Part shown: positions 34,675-43,184 of the stretch, in pieces
How positions within the stretch are numbered: position 1 is the stretch's first letter
Layout of the letters: each line of letters begins with the position of its first letter
NCBI RefSeq assembly: GCF_003515065.1
Contig: NZ_QXGH01000014.1
Location: 172,199-236,198 of the forward strand
Reading direction: 5' to 3'
Length of the DNA stretch: 64,000 nt
DNA from: Nocardioides immobilis
GTDB lineage: Bacteria; Actinomycetota; Actinomycetes; Propionibacteriales; Nocardioidaceae
The notes under the pieces: model-generated
What the model saw: only the letters and a program-made list of their open reading frames with translations
The model's database searches: none
What the model was told of the DNA's origin: nothing
Program-made: the position numbers and the translations under genes

Positions 34675-35481
34675 CTACTCGCAGGCCACCCCGTCGTCGT
34701 CGGCGTCGAGCCCGTGCGGATCGCTGCCCGTCACGGAGATCGGCCCCTCGACGTCCGCACAGTCGACATCGGGCGGGTAGACCGGGACGCACGGCGAGTA
34801 GCCGGACGCGCAGCCCGAGGGCGGCTGCTGCGGCGGCGGCTGCTGCGGCGGCTGCTGCGGCGTGAAGTGGCGCGGCTCGTGGCACGTGATGTTGGGCGCC
34901 CCGCGGTCCTCGCGGATGTACTCGGGCTCGCGCGGGTGGAAGCCGTAGCCGTCCCGCGAGTCGTACCGGGCGATCGCCAGCCCGTCCTGGAGCAGCCGTA
35001 GGCCGGCGTCGACCGGCCCGGCGTCGACGTACCGCAGCAGCCGGCCGTACCGGTCGCGGTCCTCGTCGGACTGCACCAGCGTGACCCGCTCGCCCTCGAC
35101 CAGGGCGACCAAACGGTTCCGTGCCTTGTCGTAGCCGCACTCCCCGACCTCGGGGGTGTCGATGCCGACCAGGCGCACGGTCTCGCCGTTGGCGAGGTCG
35201 ATGGTGTCGCCGTCGACGACAGAGGAGACGAGGTACGTCGGCTCGGGCGGCTCCTCTGCGACCGGCTGGCGGTCGCGCCTCCGCTTGCGATCGGGATCCC
35301 CGCCCTCGTCGTCGCCCTCGGAGGTCGCGCCCGGTGGGCCCGAGGTGCCGCGGCTCGGATCGGAGGACGACGTATCGCCGAGGTTGCCGACCACCAGGAT
35401 CACGAGCACCACCCCCACGACCGACAACGCCTTGTGGTGCGCGACCCAGCCCCAGATGCCAGGGCTCGGGCGGTCGGTCAT
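34675..35481 (-). CDS. Membrane-anchored thermonuclease-family protein with C-terminal excalibur-like domain
   Basis: A 268-residue protein with a transmembrane anchor (residues ~18-34), a charged linker, and a staphylococcal-nuclease-like domain (about 83-175) whose active-site equivalents are visible: Asp90 in VDGDTIDL, Arg103, Asp108 and Glu111 in RLVGIDTPE, and Arg147 in DRYGRLLRYV. A Pro/Gln-rich linker leads to a Cys-containing end with the excalibur calcium-loop pattern DADDDGVACE. It should act outside the membrane as a calcium-dependent nuclease for DNA or RNA. Confidence 0.9.
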   Translation of the reverse strand: MTDRPSPGIWGWVAHHKALSVVGVVLVILVVGNLGDTSSSDPSRGTSGPPGATSEGDDEGGDPDRKRRRDRQPVAEEPPEPTYLVSSVVDGDTIDLANGETVRLVGIDTPEVGECGYDKARNRLVALVEGERVTLVQSDEDRDRYGRLLRYVDAGPVDAGLRLLQDGLAIARYDSRDGYGFHPREPEYIREDRGAPNITCHEPRHFTPQQPPQQPPPQQPPSGCASGYSPCVPVYPPDVDCADVEGPISVTGSDPHGLDADDDGVACE

Positions 35482-35599
35482 GTCGCTGAACGTAATTTCC
35501 GATCGCCGGCCGTGGGGCGGAACGGACGAAGATGACTCCGAATGACTAACGGGTCCGAACCCTTCGACCCGGCGCCGCGATCGTGGCAGGCTCGGAGTC

Positions 35600-35995
35600 G
35601 TGACCGAACGCAACGTCCTCGGCGGCGAGCTCGAGCAGTGCGGCACCGACCCGATGACCGGCTTCTACCGCGACGGCAGCTGCGCGTGCGGGCCGGAGGA
35701 CCAGGGCGTCCACGCGGTCTGCGCCGTCATGACCGAGGAGTTCCTGGCCCACCAGAAGGCGGTCGGCAACGACCTGTCGACACCCCGCCCGGAGTGGAGC
35801 TTCCCCGGCCTGAAGCCGGGCGACCGGTGGTGCGTGGTCGCCCTGCGCTGGCTGCAGGCGTACGGCGACGGCGTGCCCGCGCCCGTCGTACTCGCCTCCA
35901 CGAACAAGCGCGCCCTCCAGGTGATCCCGATCGAGGCGCTGCGCGCGAACTCGGTCGACGTGCCCGACGACCCTGCCTCGCTGGCAGCGGACTAG
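35600..35995 (+). CDS. DUF2237 family protein
   Basis: A 131-residue protein matching the DUF2237 family by its opening NVLGGELEQCGTDPMTGFYR, the CACGPEDQGVHAVCAVM segment and the closing SWEFPGLKPGDRWC-like block (here WSFPGLKPGDRWCVVALRW). Members are found across bacteria; function unknown. Five cysteines include several conserved ones. The start is GTG at 35600. Its stop overlaps that of the convergent membrane protein gene. Confidence 0.88.
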   Translation: MTERNVLGGELEQCGTDPMTGFYRDGSCACGPEDQGVHAVCAVMTEEFLAHQKAVGNDLSTPRPEWSFPGLKPGDRWCVVALRWLQAYGDGVPAPVVLASTNKRALQVIPIEALRANSVDVPDDPASLAAD

Positions 35996-36807
35996 TCCCG
36001 GTCCGGGAGCAGCGCGATCGCCGCGGCGATCGGAACCGCCGTCGTGGCGACGACCGCTGCCAGGATCCCGTAGACGTCACCGAAGATCCCCTGCAGCGTG
36101 CTGTCGAGGAGGAACAGCCCGGCCAGGACGCCTACTCCGGCACCGAGGATCCCGATCTGGCGCCGGGTCCCGGGCTGCGCACCTCGCAGCCGGAGCAGCA
36201 GCGACGCCAGGCAGGTCAGCACCAGGACCGCGAACATCAGCAGCGTCGCGAGCTCCAGGGCCTCCAGCAGGTCCCCGGCACCACCCAGGCCGATCGGGTT
36301 GTCCGGCGAGGTCGCGTCATCGTCGTCGACCGGGCCGGACATCAGCAGGACCGGCGCCGCGGTGAGCGGGTAGAGGAACCCGACGGCCCACGCGACGACG
36401 CGCCACCGCCGCGACGGCAGGTGGCCCGTCGGGAACAGGAGCGGCAGCACGGTGAGCAGGGTCTGGATCGTCGCCACGAAGGTCACCGCGGCGAGCAGCT
36501 CACCGACCGGTGCGCCCGGCAGGTCGCTGTCGGCGTACGCCCCGGCAAGGAACCCGGCACCGAGCAGCACGCCGACCAGGCAGAAGATCCTGGCCAGCAC
36601 GGGAACCTTGCCACGGAGGAGCAACAGCCCACCCACGAGCGGGAATCCGGCCAGGCCGATGGCGTCGACGATGTCCTCGACGTGGACGTCGTCGGCAAGG
36701 GCGGTGCCGGCGACGACGCCGGCCACACAGGCGACCAGTGGCGCGAACGCCAACAGCGCGGGAGTCGTGGTGGGGCCCGCAGCTGCGGGCCTGGCGATGA
36801 CGGACAT
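35992..36807 (-). CDS. Multi-pass membrane protein, divergent from a two-component system
   Basis: A 271-residue protein with about seven transmembrane segments and no recognised family. The ATG at 36807 is supported by AGGAGG six bases upstream. It is divergent from the histidine kinase gene across 164 bases; such genes are often the regulated target of the adjacent kinase and regulator, but that is inference. Confidence 0.8.
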   Translation of the reverse strand: MSVIARPAAAGPTTTPALLAFAPLVACVAGVVAGTALADDVHVEDIVDAIGLAGFPLVGGLLLLRGKVPVLARIFCLVGVLLGAGFLAGAYADSDLPGAPVGELLAAVTFVATIQTLLTVLPLLFPTGHLPSRRWRVVAWAVGFLYPLTAAPVLLMSGPVDDDDATSPDNPIGLGGAGDLLEALELATLLMFAVLVLTCLASLLLRLRGAQPGTRRQIGILGAGVGVLAGLFLLDSTLQGIFGDVYGILAAVVATTAVPIAAAIALLPDRD

Positions 36808-36971
36808 GGTGACCTCCTGGGTTCGGGTGTCCGTCGACGGTAGGAGCGGCACCACCGCCCGCGGATCGGGCGCGATGCCCCACCCGGGTCATCGCGCCGG
36901 ATGAATCGCGCCGGGCCAGGATCAGCCGCGAAGCTGATACAGGGACCGGGCGACGTCGGTACGTTGCGGAG

Positions 36972-38084
36972 ATGGAGTCCGGTCGCCCGAGCGTGGTCGA
37001 CCTCGTCCTCACCGGCGTGCTGACGGCCGCCGCGTTGACCGAGGCGCTCCTGACCGAGCAGTACGACGACCGCGCGGAGATCCCGCTCGCCGTCATCTTC
37101 GCCCTTCCCCTGCTGGTACGACGGAGCCGGCCGCTCTGGGCTCTCGCCGGGGTCATGACGGTGCTGTTCGTCCAACGGCTGGCGTTCGGCGAGATCTGGG
37201 ACGCGGGCTCGAGCCTGGCCATCCCGATGGTGGCGGTCTTCGCGGTGGCCGCGTACTCCGCGCTGCTGCCGGCAGCCGTCGGGCTGGGTGTCGCGGTCGT
37301 CGCGATGTCGCTCGCCGACATCGGCCCCGACGGGCCCGATGTCGCCTTCCTGACTCTCATCCTCGGCGCGATCTGGCTGGCAGGACTCGCCTTCCACCGC
37401 CAGCGCCGACTGGTCGCGACCGTGGCTGCCCAGGCTCTCGAGCTCGAGGCGGCCGCACGGGAGCGCGAGGAGCTGGCCGCGGCAGCCGAGCGCACCCGGA
37501 TCGCCCGCGAGCTGCACGACGTGGTGGCGCACGCGGTCTCCACCATCGTGGTGCAGGCCGAGGCCGGCCAGGCGCTGCAACAGCGGGCGCCCGACCGCGC
37601 GGCGGACGCGTTCGTCGCGATCCAGACGACCGGGCGGCAGGCGCTCGACGAGCTGCGCAGGATGCTCGGCGTCCTCCGTGACAGCCCTGGTACGGCGGAC
37701 CTCGCACCCCTGCCCGGCCTGACGGAACTGCCCGCGCTCGTGGACTCGGCGCGGGCGTCGGGCCTCGACGTCGACCTGGTCGTCGACGGACACGGTGATC
37801 TCGCGCCGGGCCCGGACCTGACGGCCTACCGGGTGGTCCAGGAGGCGCTGACGAACATCCTCAAGCATGCGTCGGCGACCCGGGCGACGATCCGGATCAC
37901 CCATGGCGACGGAACCCTACGGATAGAGGTCGCCGACGACGGCCGCGGTGACCGCGGCGGGACCAACGGCGCCGGCCACGGTCTGACCGGGATGAGGGAG
38001 CGCGCACAGCTGCACGGCGGGACCGTCGACGTCGTGAGCACGCCGAGCGGGTTCACGGTCCGGGTGGACCTGGTGACGACGTGA
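36972..38084 (+). CDS. Sensor histidine kinase (HisKA_3 type)
   Basis: A 370-residue membrane kinase of the NarL-partner class. Several hydrophobic segments fill residues 10-140, followed by a coiled coil and the dimerisation/phosphoacceptor motif RIARELHDVVAHAVS with His182. The ATP-binding domain has VVQEALTNILKHA (N box), VADDGRGD (G1) and GHGLTGMRERA (G2). It phosphorylates the response regulator whose gene overlaps its stop codon by 4 bases. The signal is unknown. Confidence 0.93.
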   Translation: MESGRPSVVDLVLTGVLTAAALTEALLTEQYDDRAEIPLAVIFALPLLVRRSRPLWALAGVMTVLFVQRLAFGEIWDAGSSLAIPMVAVFAVAAYSALLPAAVGLGVAVVAMSLADIGPDGPDVAFLTLILGAIWLAGLAFHRQRRLVATVAAQALELEAAAREREELAAAAERTRIARELHDVVAHAVSTIVVQAEAGQALQQRAPDRAADAFVAIQTTGRQALDELRRMLGVLRDSPGTADLAPLPGLTELPALVDSARASGLDVDLVVDGHGDLAPGPDLTAYRVVQEALTNILKHASATRATIRITHGDGTLRIEVADDGRGDRGGTNGAGHGLTGMRERAQLHGGTVDVVSTPSGFTVRVDLVTT

Positions 38085-38749
38085 TCCGGGTCCTCGTGGT
38101 CGACGACCAGGCACTGGTCCGCGACGGGCGCGCGGCGATCCTCGAGTCGGAGCCCGACATCGAGGTGGTCGGCGCGGTCGACGACGGCTCCGAGGTGCTG
38201 ACGGCGGTACGGGAGGGACACGCGAACGTCGTACTCATGGACATCCGGATGCCGGGCATGGACGGGATCGCGGCGACCCGGCAGCTGCTGGAGAAGGGGC
38301 CGGCCGGCGTGCGGGTGCTGATGCTGACGACGTTCGACCTCGACGAGTACCTCTACGAGGCGATGAAGGCGGGGGCGAGCGGCTTCCTGCTCAAGGACAC
38401 CCCGCGCGTCCAGCTGCTCGAGGCCGTTCGCCGGGTTGCTGCCGGCGACGCGACGCTGTCGCCGACGCTGGTCCGCCGCCTGGTCGACGACTTCGTACGC
38501 CGGCCCGCCCCCGGCGCCGCGCTCCCGGCATCCCTGCACTCGCTCACCTCGCGGGAGACCGAGGTGCTGCGGCTGCTCGCCACGGGCATGAGCAACGCGG
38601 AGCTGGCGTCGGCCCTGTTCCTCAGCCAGGCGACGGTGCGCACGCACATCGCCCACATCTTCGAGAAGCTCGGCCTGCGGGACCGGGTCCAGGCGGTCGT
38701 CCTGGCCTATGAGTCGGGGCTGGTCGCGCCGGGCGAGGCCGGCGCCTGA
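38081..38749 (+). CDS. NarL/FixJ-family response regulator
   Basis: A 222-residue regulator with a receiver domain (acidic pair Asp8/Asp9, phosphoacceptor Asp54 in VLMDIRMPGMDG, conserved Lys in GFLLKD) and a C-terminal LuxR-type helix-turn-helix (LTSRETEVLRLLATGMSNAE then LFLSQATVRTHIAHIFEKLG). GTG start overlaps the kinase stop (GTGA), so the pair is translationally coupled. Confidence 0.95.
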   Translation: MIRVLVVDDQALVRDGRAAILESEPDIEVVGAVDDGSEVLTAVREGHANVVLMDIRMPGMDGIAATRQLLEKGPAGVRVLMLTTFDLDEYLYEAMKAGASGFLLKDTPRVQLLEAVRRVAAGDATLSPTLVRRLVDDFVRRPAPGAALPASLHSLTSRETEVLRLLATGMSNAELASALFLSQATVRTHIAHIFEKLGLRDRVQAVVLAYESGLVAPGEAGA

Positions 38750-38811
38750 TCCCTCGGTTGCCGGGACCGGTTGCGCAGGACGGGGAGGTCCGGGATAACG
38801 TCCGAAGAGCA

Positions 38812-39441
38812 ATGGACAACACTCCCCCGGACCCGACCGCAGACCCGCTCGCCGACGCTGTCTACGCGCTGCGCGAGGAGGGGTACGTCGTCAACCGGCC
38901 CCTGCCCGGCGCCCTGCTCGTCGAGGGCCGCTTCCTCAACCCGGAGCGGATCGCGCTGCACGCCGCGGGTGAGGCGGGTGACGCGACGCTCGGAGTGTGG
39001 GCCGTCAGTCGTGAGAACGACTGGACGCTCGTCGCGTGGTCCCGGCCCGACCTGGTCACGATCACGCAGCGCGGCGCGGCGGTGCCCCGGTGGCGGCACC
39101 GGCGCCTCCCGCCGGCGATGCGCCCCGACGCCCAGACCTTCCTCGAGGGCGGCGCGTCCCCGCACGACATCGTGACCACCCCCAAGCACCGGCCCACCGA
39201 CGCCGCCCGCGAGGTCCTCGCCGGCCTCGGGATCACCGAGCCGGAGCCCCCGGGCTGGGAGCCGCCGCCCCCGCCGCCCGCCCCGGTCGCGGCGCCGGTC
39301 GCACCCCCCAAGCCGAGGCGCACCCGCGTGCCTGCGGCGAAGCCCGTCTCGACCCGCGGCAAGCCGGACCCGGTCGTGAACGTCTGCCCGACCTGCTTCA
39401 TGGCGATCCCCGCGACCGGAATCTGCGACAACTGCGGCTGA
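38812..39441 (+). CDS. Hypothetical protein with C-terminal zinc ribbon
   Basis: A 209-residue protein with an N-terminal domain of ~140 residues that I do not recognise, then a low-complexity Pro/Ala/Lys linker (about 145-185), ending in CPTCFMAIPATGICDNCG, a four-cysteine zinc ribbon (CxxC-x9-CxxC). Nearly the same tail ends the otherwise different 172-residue protein at 54090-54608. The N-terminal half includes LLVEGRFLNPERIALHAAGE. The ATG at 38812 has no strong Shine-Dalgarno sequence (GAAGAG). Confidence 0.75.
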   Translation: MDNTPPDPTADPLADAVYALREEGYVVNRPLPGALLVEGRFLNPERIALHAAGEAGDATLGVWAVSRENDWTLVAWSRPDLVTITQRGAAVPRWRHRRLPPAMRPDAQTFLEGGASPHDIVTTPKHRPTDAAREVLAGLGITEPEPPGWEPPPPPPAPVAAPVAPPKPRRTRVPAAKPVSTRGKPDPVVNVCPTCFMAIPATGICDNCG

Positions 39442-39480
39442 CCTGCGCCCCTCGGGGCCGATTCACGCCACCATGGGGTC

Positions 39481-39912
39481 ATGACGGACCCGCCGGCCAA
39501 GGAGTCGCTGACCATGCGGCTGGTCATCAACGTGCTGGTGACCGTGGTCCTGGTCCTGCCGTTCGTCCTCGTCGGCGCCGGTGGCTGGCTGCTCTGGCAG
39601 CGCCAGACCGGCGAGCAGGTCGAGGCCGAGGTGATCAGCTGCGACTTCGACATCAACTACAAGACCTCGTCACAGCACTGCCTGGCCCGGTGGACCGAGG
39701 ACGGGGTCGAGCGGACCGGACCGATCCAGGGCTCCGGCGATCACGAGGTCGGCGAGACGGTCACGGCCACCCTGCGCGGGGACGAGCTCTACAGCCGGTC
39801 GCTGACGCTGCCGGTGGTGCTGCTCGGGCTCGGCCTGCCGCTGTGCTTCTTCCCGATCCTCTGGCTCAAGCACCGGCTGACGCGGAGTCGGGTGGGTGAG
39901 AGTGACCAATAG
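39481..39912 (+). CDS. Two-pass membrane protein (DUF3592-like)
   Basis: A 143-residue protein with transmembrane helices near residues 13-38 and 107-128, and a small extracytoplasmic beta domain between them with two cysteines (ISCDFD and QHCLAR), an arrangement like DUF3592 proteins. Function unknown. The last eight codons form the left arm of a 20-bp hairpin that also contains the stop codon. Confidence 0.75.
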   Translation: MTDPPAKESLTMRLVINVLVTVVLVLPFVLVGAGGWLLWQRQTGEQVEAEVISCDFDINYKTSSQHCLARWTEDGVERTGPIQGSGDHEVGETVTATLRGDELYSRSLTLPVVLLGLGLPLCFFPILWLKHRLTRSRVGESDQ

Positions 39913-39933
39913 ATCACCCTCACCCACCCGACT
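39886..39933 (+). terminator. Hairpin terminator overlapping the 3' end of the DUF3592-like gene
   Basis: Arms of 20 bases (39886-39905 and 39914-39933; AGTCGGGTGGGTGAG is the outer part) pair with one mismatch around an 8-base loop that carries the TAG stop. The stem is GC-rich with no T-run, as is common for actinobacterial terminators. Confidence 0.75.
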
Positions 39934-39989
39934 TGATAACACAGCGCGAAGCGCTGACAGGACCGCCGAGCAGTTCTACGCTCGCTCTT

Positions 39990-40481
39990 GTGGCCACGTC
40001 CGCGAACTACTACGACGAGCTCGTCGACGCGTTCGGCGACCCCGAGTCCCTGACGCTGCTGGTGGTCGCAGGAGCGACGCGTGACTGCGTGGCCCGCGCG
40101 CTCGAGGTCGACCTCCACGAACCAGTTAGTCATCCGTGGGACGACAAGCACGACGCGGGCTATGCCGCATGGGCGCTCGTGGAGATCGACGGCGGGGTGC
40201 TGGGCGTGGAGCACACCGGGTACGGCGACCCCACCGTTGCCGCGCTGCGCGAGATGGCGAGCCACGGCCATGCGGCCGCGGTGGTGCGCGGCAACCCGCA
40301 GGCGGAGCTGCGGGTCGGCTGCGTGCGCGACGACGAGGTGCTCTTCGACGGCGCGACCGACGAGTTCGCTGCCGGCCTGGCGAGGGCCGAGGAAGTCACC
40401 GGCCTCGAGCTGACCCACGACCAGGCGATGTTGCTGGCGTCGGCCCAGTTCTTCAAGGGCCCTAGCCGGCGCCCCAGCTGA
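39990..40481 (+). CDS. Conserved hypothetical protein (possibly DUF6461-like)
   Basis: A 163-residue soluble protein read from GTG 39990 (VATSANYYDELVDAFG). The pattern of a short strand-rich domain with WALVEIDGGVLGVEHTGYG and an acidic helical C-terminus recalls DUF6461 proteins of actinobacteria, often linked to immunity or contact-dependent loci, but the match is by eye and weak. It lies after the terminator of the previous gene, so it has its own promoter. Confidence 0.65.
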   Translation: MATSANYYDELVDAFGDPESLTLLVVAGATRDCVARALEVDLHEPVSHPWDDKHDAGYAAWALVEIDGGVLGVEHTGYGDPTVAALREMASHGHAAAVVRGNPQAELRVGCVRDDEVLFDGATDEFAAGLARAEEVTGLELTHDQAMLLASAQFFKGPSRRPS

Positions 40482-40519
40482 TCGTCCGCCGAGCCAGCTC
40501 GGGCCCGGCCCGCGACCGG

Positions 40520-41659
40520 TCAGGGAACGAGGTCGAACTTCGCGAACAGGCGTTGCTTCACCCCGGCGAAGTGGGTGAACCCGCCGCCGGCGTACAGGTA
40601 CTGCCCGTCGAGCACGAGTGACCAGACGCCCTTGTTGGTGCCCGTCGCGAGCGGGTCCCATGCCGTCATGGCACCGGAGTAGGCGTTGACCGCGGCGAAG
40701 AACATCCGCGGGGTGCCCTCGTCGTCGAACTGCGTGTAGTGCCCGCCGAGATAGACCTCGGTGCCGGACCCGGCGATCGCCTGCACGTTGCCGTCGGTGT
40801 GGCGCGACCAGCGCGGGGCGAAGCTGTCGGTCTTGTAGGCGTTGACCCGGTTGGCGTTGTTGGCGGTGTAGACCCAACGCCCGTTGGGGCTGAGCGCCAG
40901 CGTGATCACGCGGCTGCCGTTGCCGAGCCCGGCGAACGGGGTGGTCTTGCCCGTGACCGCATTGATCGCGCCGAAGTAGGGCCGGTCGGAGCCACGGATC
41001 CGGGTGAACTCGCCGCCGATCCACACGTGCCTGCCGTCGGGCCGGACGCGCACCTCGTTGACGGCGCCGTTGACCCAGGTGTCCCAGACGTCGAGGTTGC
41101 CGGTGCCGACGTCGACCGCGGCCAGCTTCTGCTTGGCGGAGCCGTCGATGCCGTCGAACCGGCCACCGACGTAGAGGCGGTCGCCGCTCACGGCGAGCGA
41201 CGACACCATCGGCGTGGTGCCGGTGGTGTCGGCCCGCCATCCGTCGACGAGGTCGCCGGTGTAGGGGTCGAGGGCGGCGAGGTTCTGGCGCGGCACACCG
41301 TTGACCTCGGTGAAGGTGCCGCCGATGAACAGCCGGCTGCCGTCCTCCGAGACCGCGACCGCATGGACCGGGCCGTTGACGGTGGGCGCGAAGTCGGGGT
41401 CGGCCTTGCCGTTGGCCATGACCGCGCCGAGGTTGGCCCGGGAGTAGGTACCGACCGAGGTGAAGCTGCCGCCGAGGATGACCCGGCCGCTGTCGAGCGC
41501 GACCAGGTCGTAGACCGCCTCGCCGCCGAGGCCGGCCGTCTGGATCGGCCTCGGGCTCGGCAGGGCATGGGCGGCGGGCGCGGTCGGCAGGAACGTGAAG
41601 GCCGCCGCGAGCATGCAGGCGGCAGCGCGCAGGCGCGCGCGAGCGTGGATGGAGGCCAT
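40520..41659 (-). CDS. Secreted beta-propeller protein (delta-60/PQQ-like repeats)
   Basis: A 379-residue exported protein with a signal peptide (residues 1-32, ending AHA). It has repeated propeller units, each with a GGxF(T/D) strand such as LGGSFTSVG, IGGTFTEVNG, VGGRFDGIDG, IGGEFTRIRG and LGGHYTQFDD. These match the repeat type found in bacterial delta-60 repeat and PKD-associated surface proteins. Probable role is binding or surface attachment, not catalysis. Confidence 0.85.
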   Translation of the reverse strand: MASIHARARLRAAACMLAAAFTFLPTAPAAHALPSPRPIQTAGLGGEAVYDLVALDSGRVILGGSFTSVGTYSRANLGAVMANGKADPDFAPTVNGPVHAVAVSEDGSRLFIGGTFTEVNGVPRQNLAALDPYTGDLVDGWRADTTGTTPMVSSLAVSGDRLYVGGRFDGIDGSAKQKLAAVDVGTGNLDVWDTWVNGAVNEVRVRPDGRHVWIGGEFTRIRGSDRPYFGAINAVTGKTTPFAGLGNGSRVITLALSPNGRWVYTANNANRVNAYKTDSFAPRWSRHTDGNVQAIAGSGTEVYLGGHYTQFDDEGTPRMFFAAVNAYSGAMTAWDPLATGTNKGVWSLVLDGQYLYAGGGFTHFAGVKQRLFAKFDLVP

Positions 41660-41769
41660 GACGGCCGGTCCCCCTGTGATTCCCCCGGAGGCCCGATCCC
41701 CGAGATTCGATGCTGGAGCTGTTCGTGCTGGAGCCGAATCAGCGTAACAGCGTTCGCTACGGTCGTCAG

Positions 41770-42189
41770 GTGCCCCAGGTCGTCGTCGGCGCCGTGATCG
41801 TCGACCAGCTCGAGCGTCCGTCGTACGTCGTCGCGGCCCGCCGTACGAAGCCCGCTGCCTTGGCGGGCAAGTGGGAGTTCCCCGGTGGCAAGGTCGAGCC
41901 CGGCGAGACTCCCGAGGCCGCGCTCGCGCGGGAGGTCGCCGAGGAGCTCGGCGTCGCGATCGACGTGGGCGCCGAGGTCGACGGGACGGACGGCGGGTGG
42001 CCGATCTCGGAGCAGTACGTGCTGCGCCTCTACCTCGCCACCGTCACCGCGGGCGAACTGCACGTGAGCGCCGACCACGACGCGCTACGAAGGCTGACCG
42101 TCGACGACCTCGCCACCGTCGACTGGCTGCCCTCCGACCTGCAGGCGATCCCCGCGATCAGCCGCCTGATGGCCGGGTCGCCTCGATGA
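41770..42189 (+). CDS. mutT: NUDIX hydrolase, MutT-like (8-oxo-dGTP diphosphatase)
   Basis: A 139-residue NUDIX protein. The Nudix box is complete (GGKVEPGETPEAALAREVAE then ELGV), and the N-terminal VVVGAVIVD plus KPAALAGKWEFPGGK match MutT1-like enzymes that clear oxidised nucleotides. GTG at 41770 is preferred; a longer in-frame extension upstream (MLELFVLEPN) is possible. Its 3' end overlaps the convergent ERCC4-Lsr2 gene by 32 bases. Confidence 0.9.
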   Translation: MPQVVVGAVIVDQLERPSYVVAARRTKPAALAGKWEFPGGKVEPGETPEAALAREVAEELGVAIDVGAEVDGTDGGWPISEQYVLRLYLATVTAGELHVSADHDALRRLTVDDLATVDWLPSDLQAIPAISRLMAGSPR

Positions 42190-43132
42190 ACGCGGACCGT
42201 ACGGCGGCGGGCACCCTCCCCTTGGGCGAGACCTCGATGCCCCGGGTGGCCGCCCAGACTCGGATCTCGGCGGGTGTCGGCGCGCGCGGCGGCAACGGGC
42301 TCGCCTCGGTCAGACCGGCGACGGTCGCGGCGCCGTACTCGTCGAGCTCGGCGGCGGCGAGCGCAGCGGCGAGAAAGCGATAGGTCCATTCCTGGGCCAG
42401 CTTGCGGGTCTCACAGAACATGATCGGCACCGTCGGGAACGCGACCTGAGCCTCGGCGAGCGCGTCGGCCACCACCGACGCCCGGACGACCTCGTGTTGG
42501 AACGCCCGGCTGTAGCGCTCCTCGACGACGACGGCTGCCCGGGGCACAGCGGCGAGATCCGTGAGCTGGTACTTCAGCTTGCCGGTCGTCAACGACGTGA
42601 CCAGATCTCCGAGGGCCTTCCGCTCGACCACCGCCACGATCCGGTCGTCGACCATCACCCCGTAGTCGCCCGCGGGGAGGGCGTGGCGGCGGGTATCGGC
42701 CTGCTGGTTCGAGAACGACCACGCGTAGCGCTCGTGGCTGTCGACGAGGATCTCGAGCCGGTCGATGCCCTGCGCCCGCGCCGTCGGAGGCTTGCTCCGC
42801 GGCCGCGCCTGCTTCGCCGTCCGGGCGGTCTGCCAGAAGATCATCTGCCGACCGCGCGCGACGGTGATCACGAATTGCGAGCGATTCTCCCTGCCACGGT
42901 CGAGGACGAGATCGATCGCCGCCCCCCGGCGTACACACGAACGCACGGCGACCCGTTCGACGATCTCGGCGTCAGTGGGCCACTCCTCGACGCGGTGGCA
43001 GTAGACCTTGGCCGTGCGCGGCCACGTGTCCCGCGACTTGAGCAGGATGCCGTCACCCAGCGGGACGCGCACGATGTAGGGCAGCGTCGAGTCGCCGTCC
43101 GGGTTGCGCGCGATGACGAAGTCGTCGGGCAT
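42158..43132 (-). CDS. ERCC4/XPF-type nuclease fused to an Lsr2-like C-terminal DNA-binding domain
   Basis: A 324-residue protein. Residues ~124-245 carry an ERCC4 nuclease domain with the active-site signature of the XPF/MUS81 family: Asp131 in VDSHER, Gly155-Asp156, and ERKxxxD at Glu170-Asp176 (VVERKALGD). Residues ~286-320 read APTPAEIRVWAATRGIEV followed by SPKGRVPAAVRSAF. This matches the C-terminal DNA-binding domain of Lsr2 (IRxWAxxxGxxVSxRGRxP), with KGR replacing RGR. The N-terminal 120 residues are unrecognised. The Lsr2 part should target AT-rich DNA minor grooves, so this may be a structure-specific nuclease aimed at xenogeneic or unusual DNA. Confidence 0.85.
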   Translation of the reverse strand: MPDDFVIARNPDGDSTLPYIVRVPLGDGILLKSRDTWPRTAKVYCHRVEEWPTDAEIVERVAVRSCVRRGAAIDLVLDRGRENRSQFVITVARGRQMIFWQTARTAKQARPRSKPPTARAQGIDRLEILVDSHERYAWSFSNQQADTRRHALPAGDYGVMVDDRIVAVVERKALGDLVTSLTTGKLKYQLTDLAAVPRAAVVVEERYSRAFQHEVVRASVVADALAEAQVAFPTVPIMFCETRKLAQEWTYRFLAAALAAAELDEYGAATVAGLTEASPLPPRAPTPAEIRVWAATRGIEVSPKGRVPAAVRSAFIEATRPSGG

Positions 43133-43184
43133 GGGCCCAAGTCTGCACCGCGGTGCCGGCTGCTGGAGGTAGGGGCATCCGACG

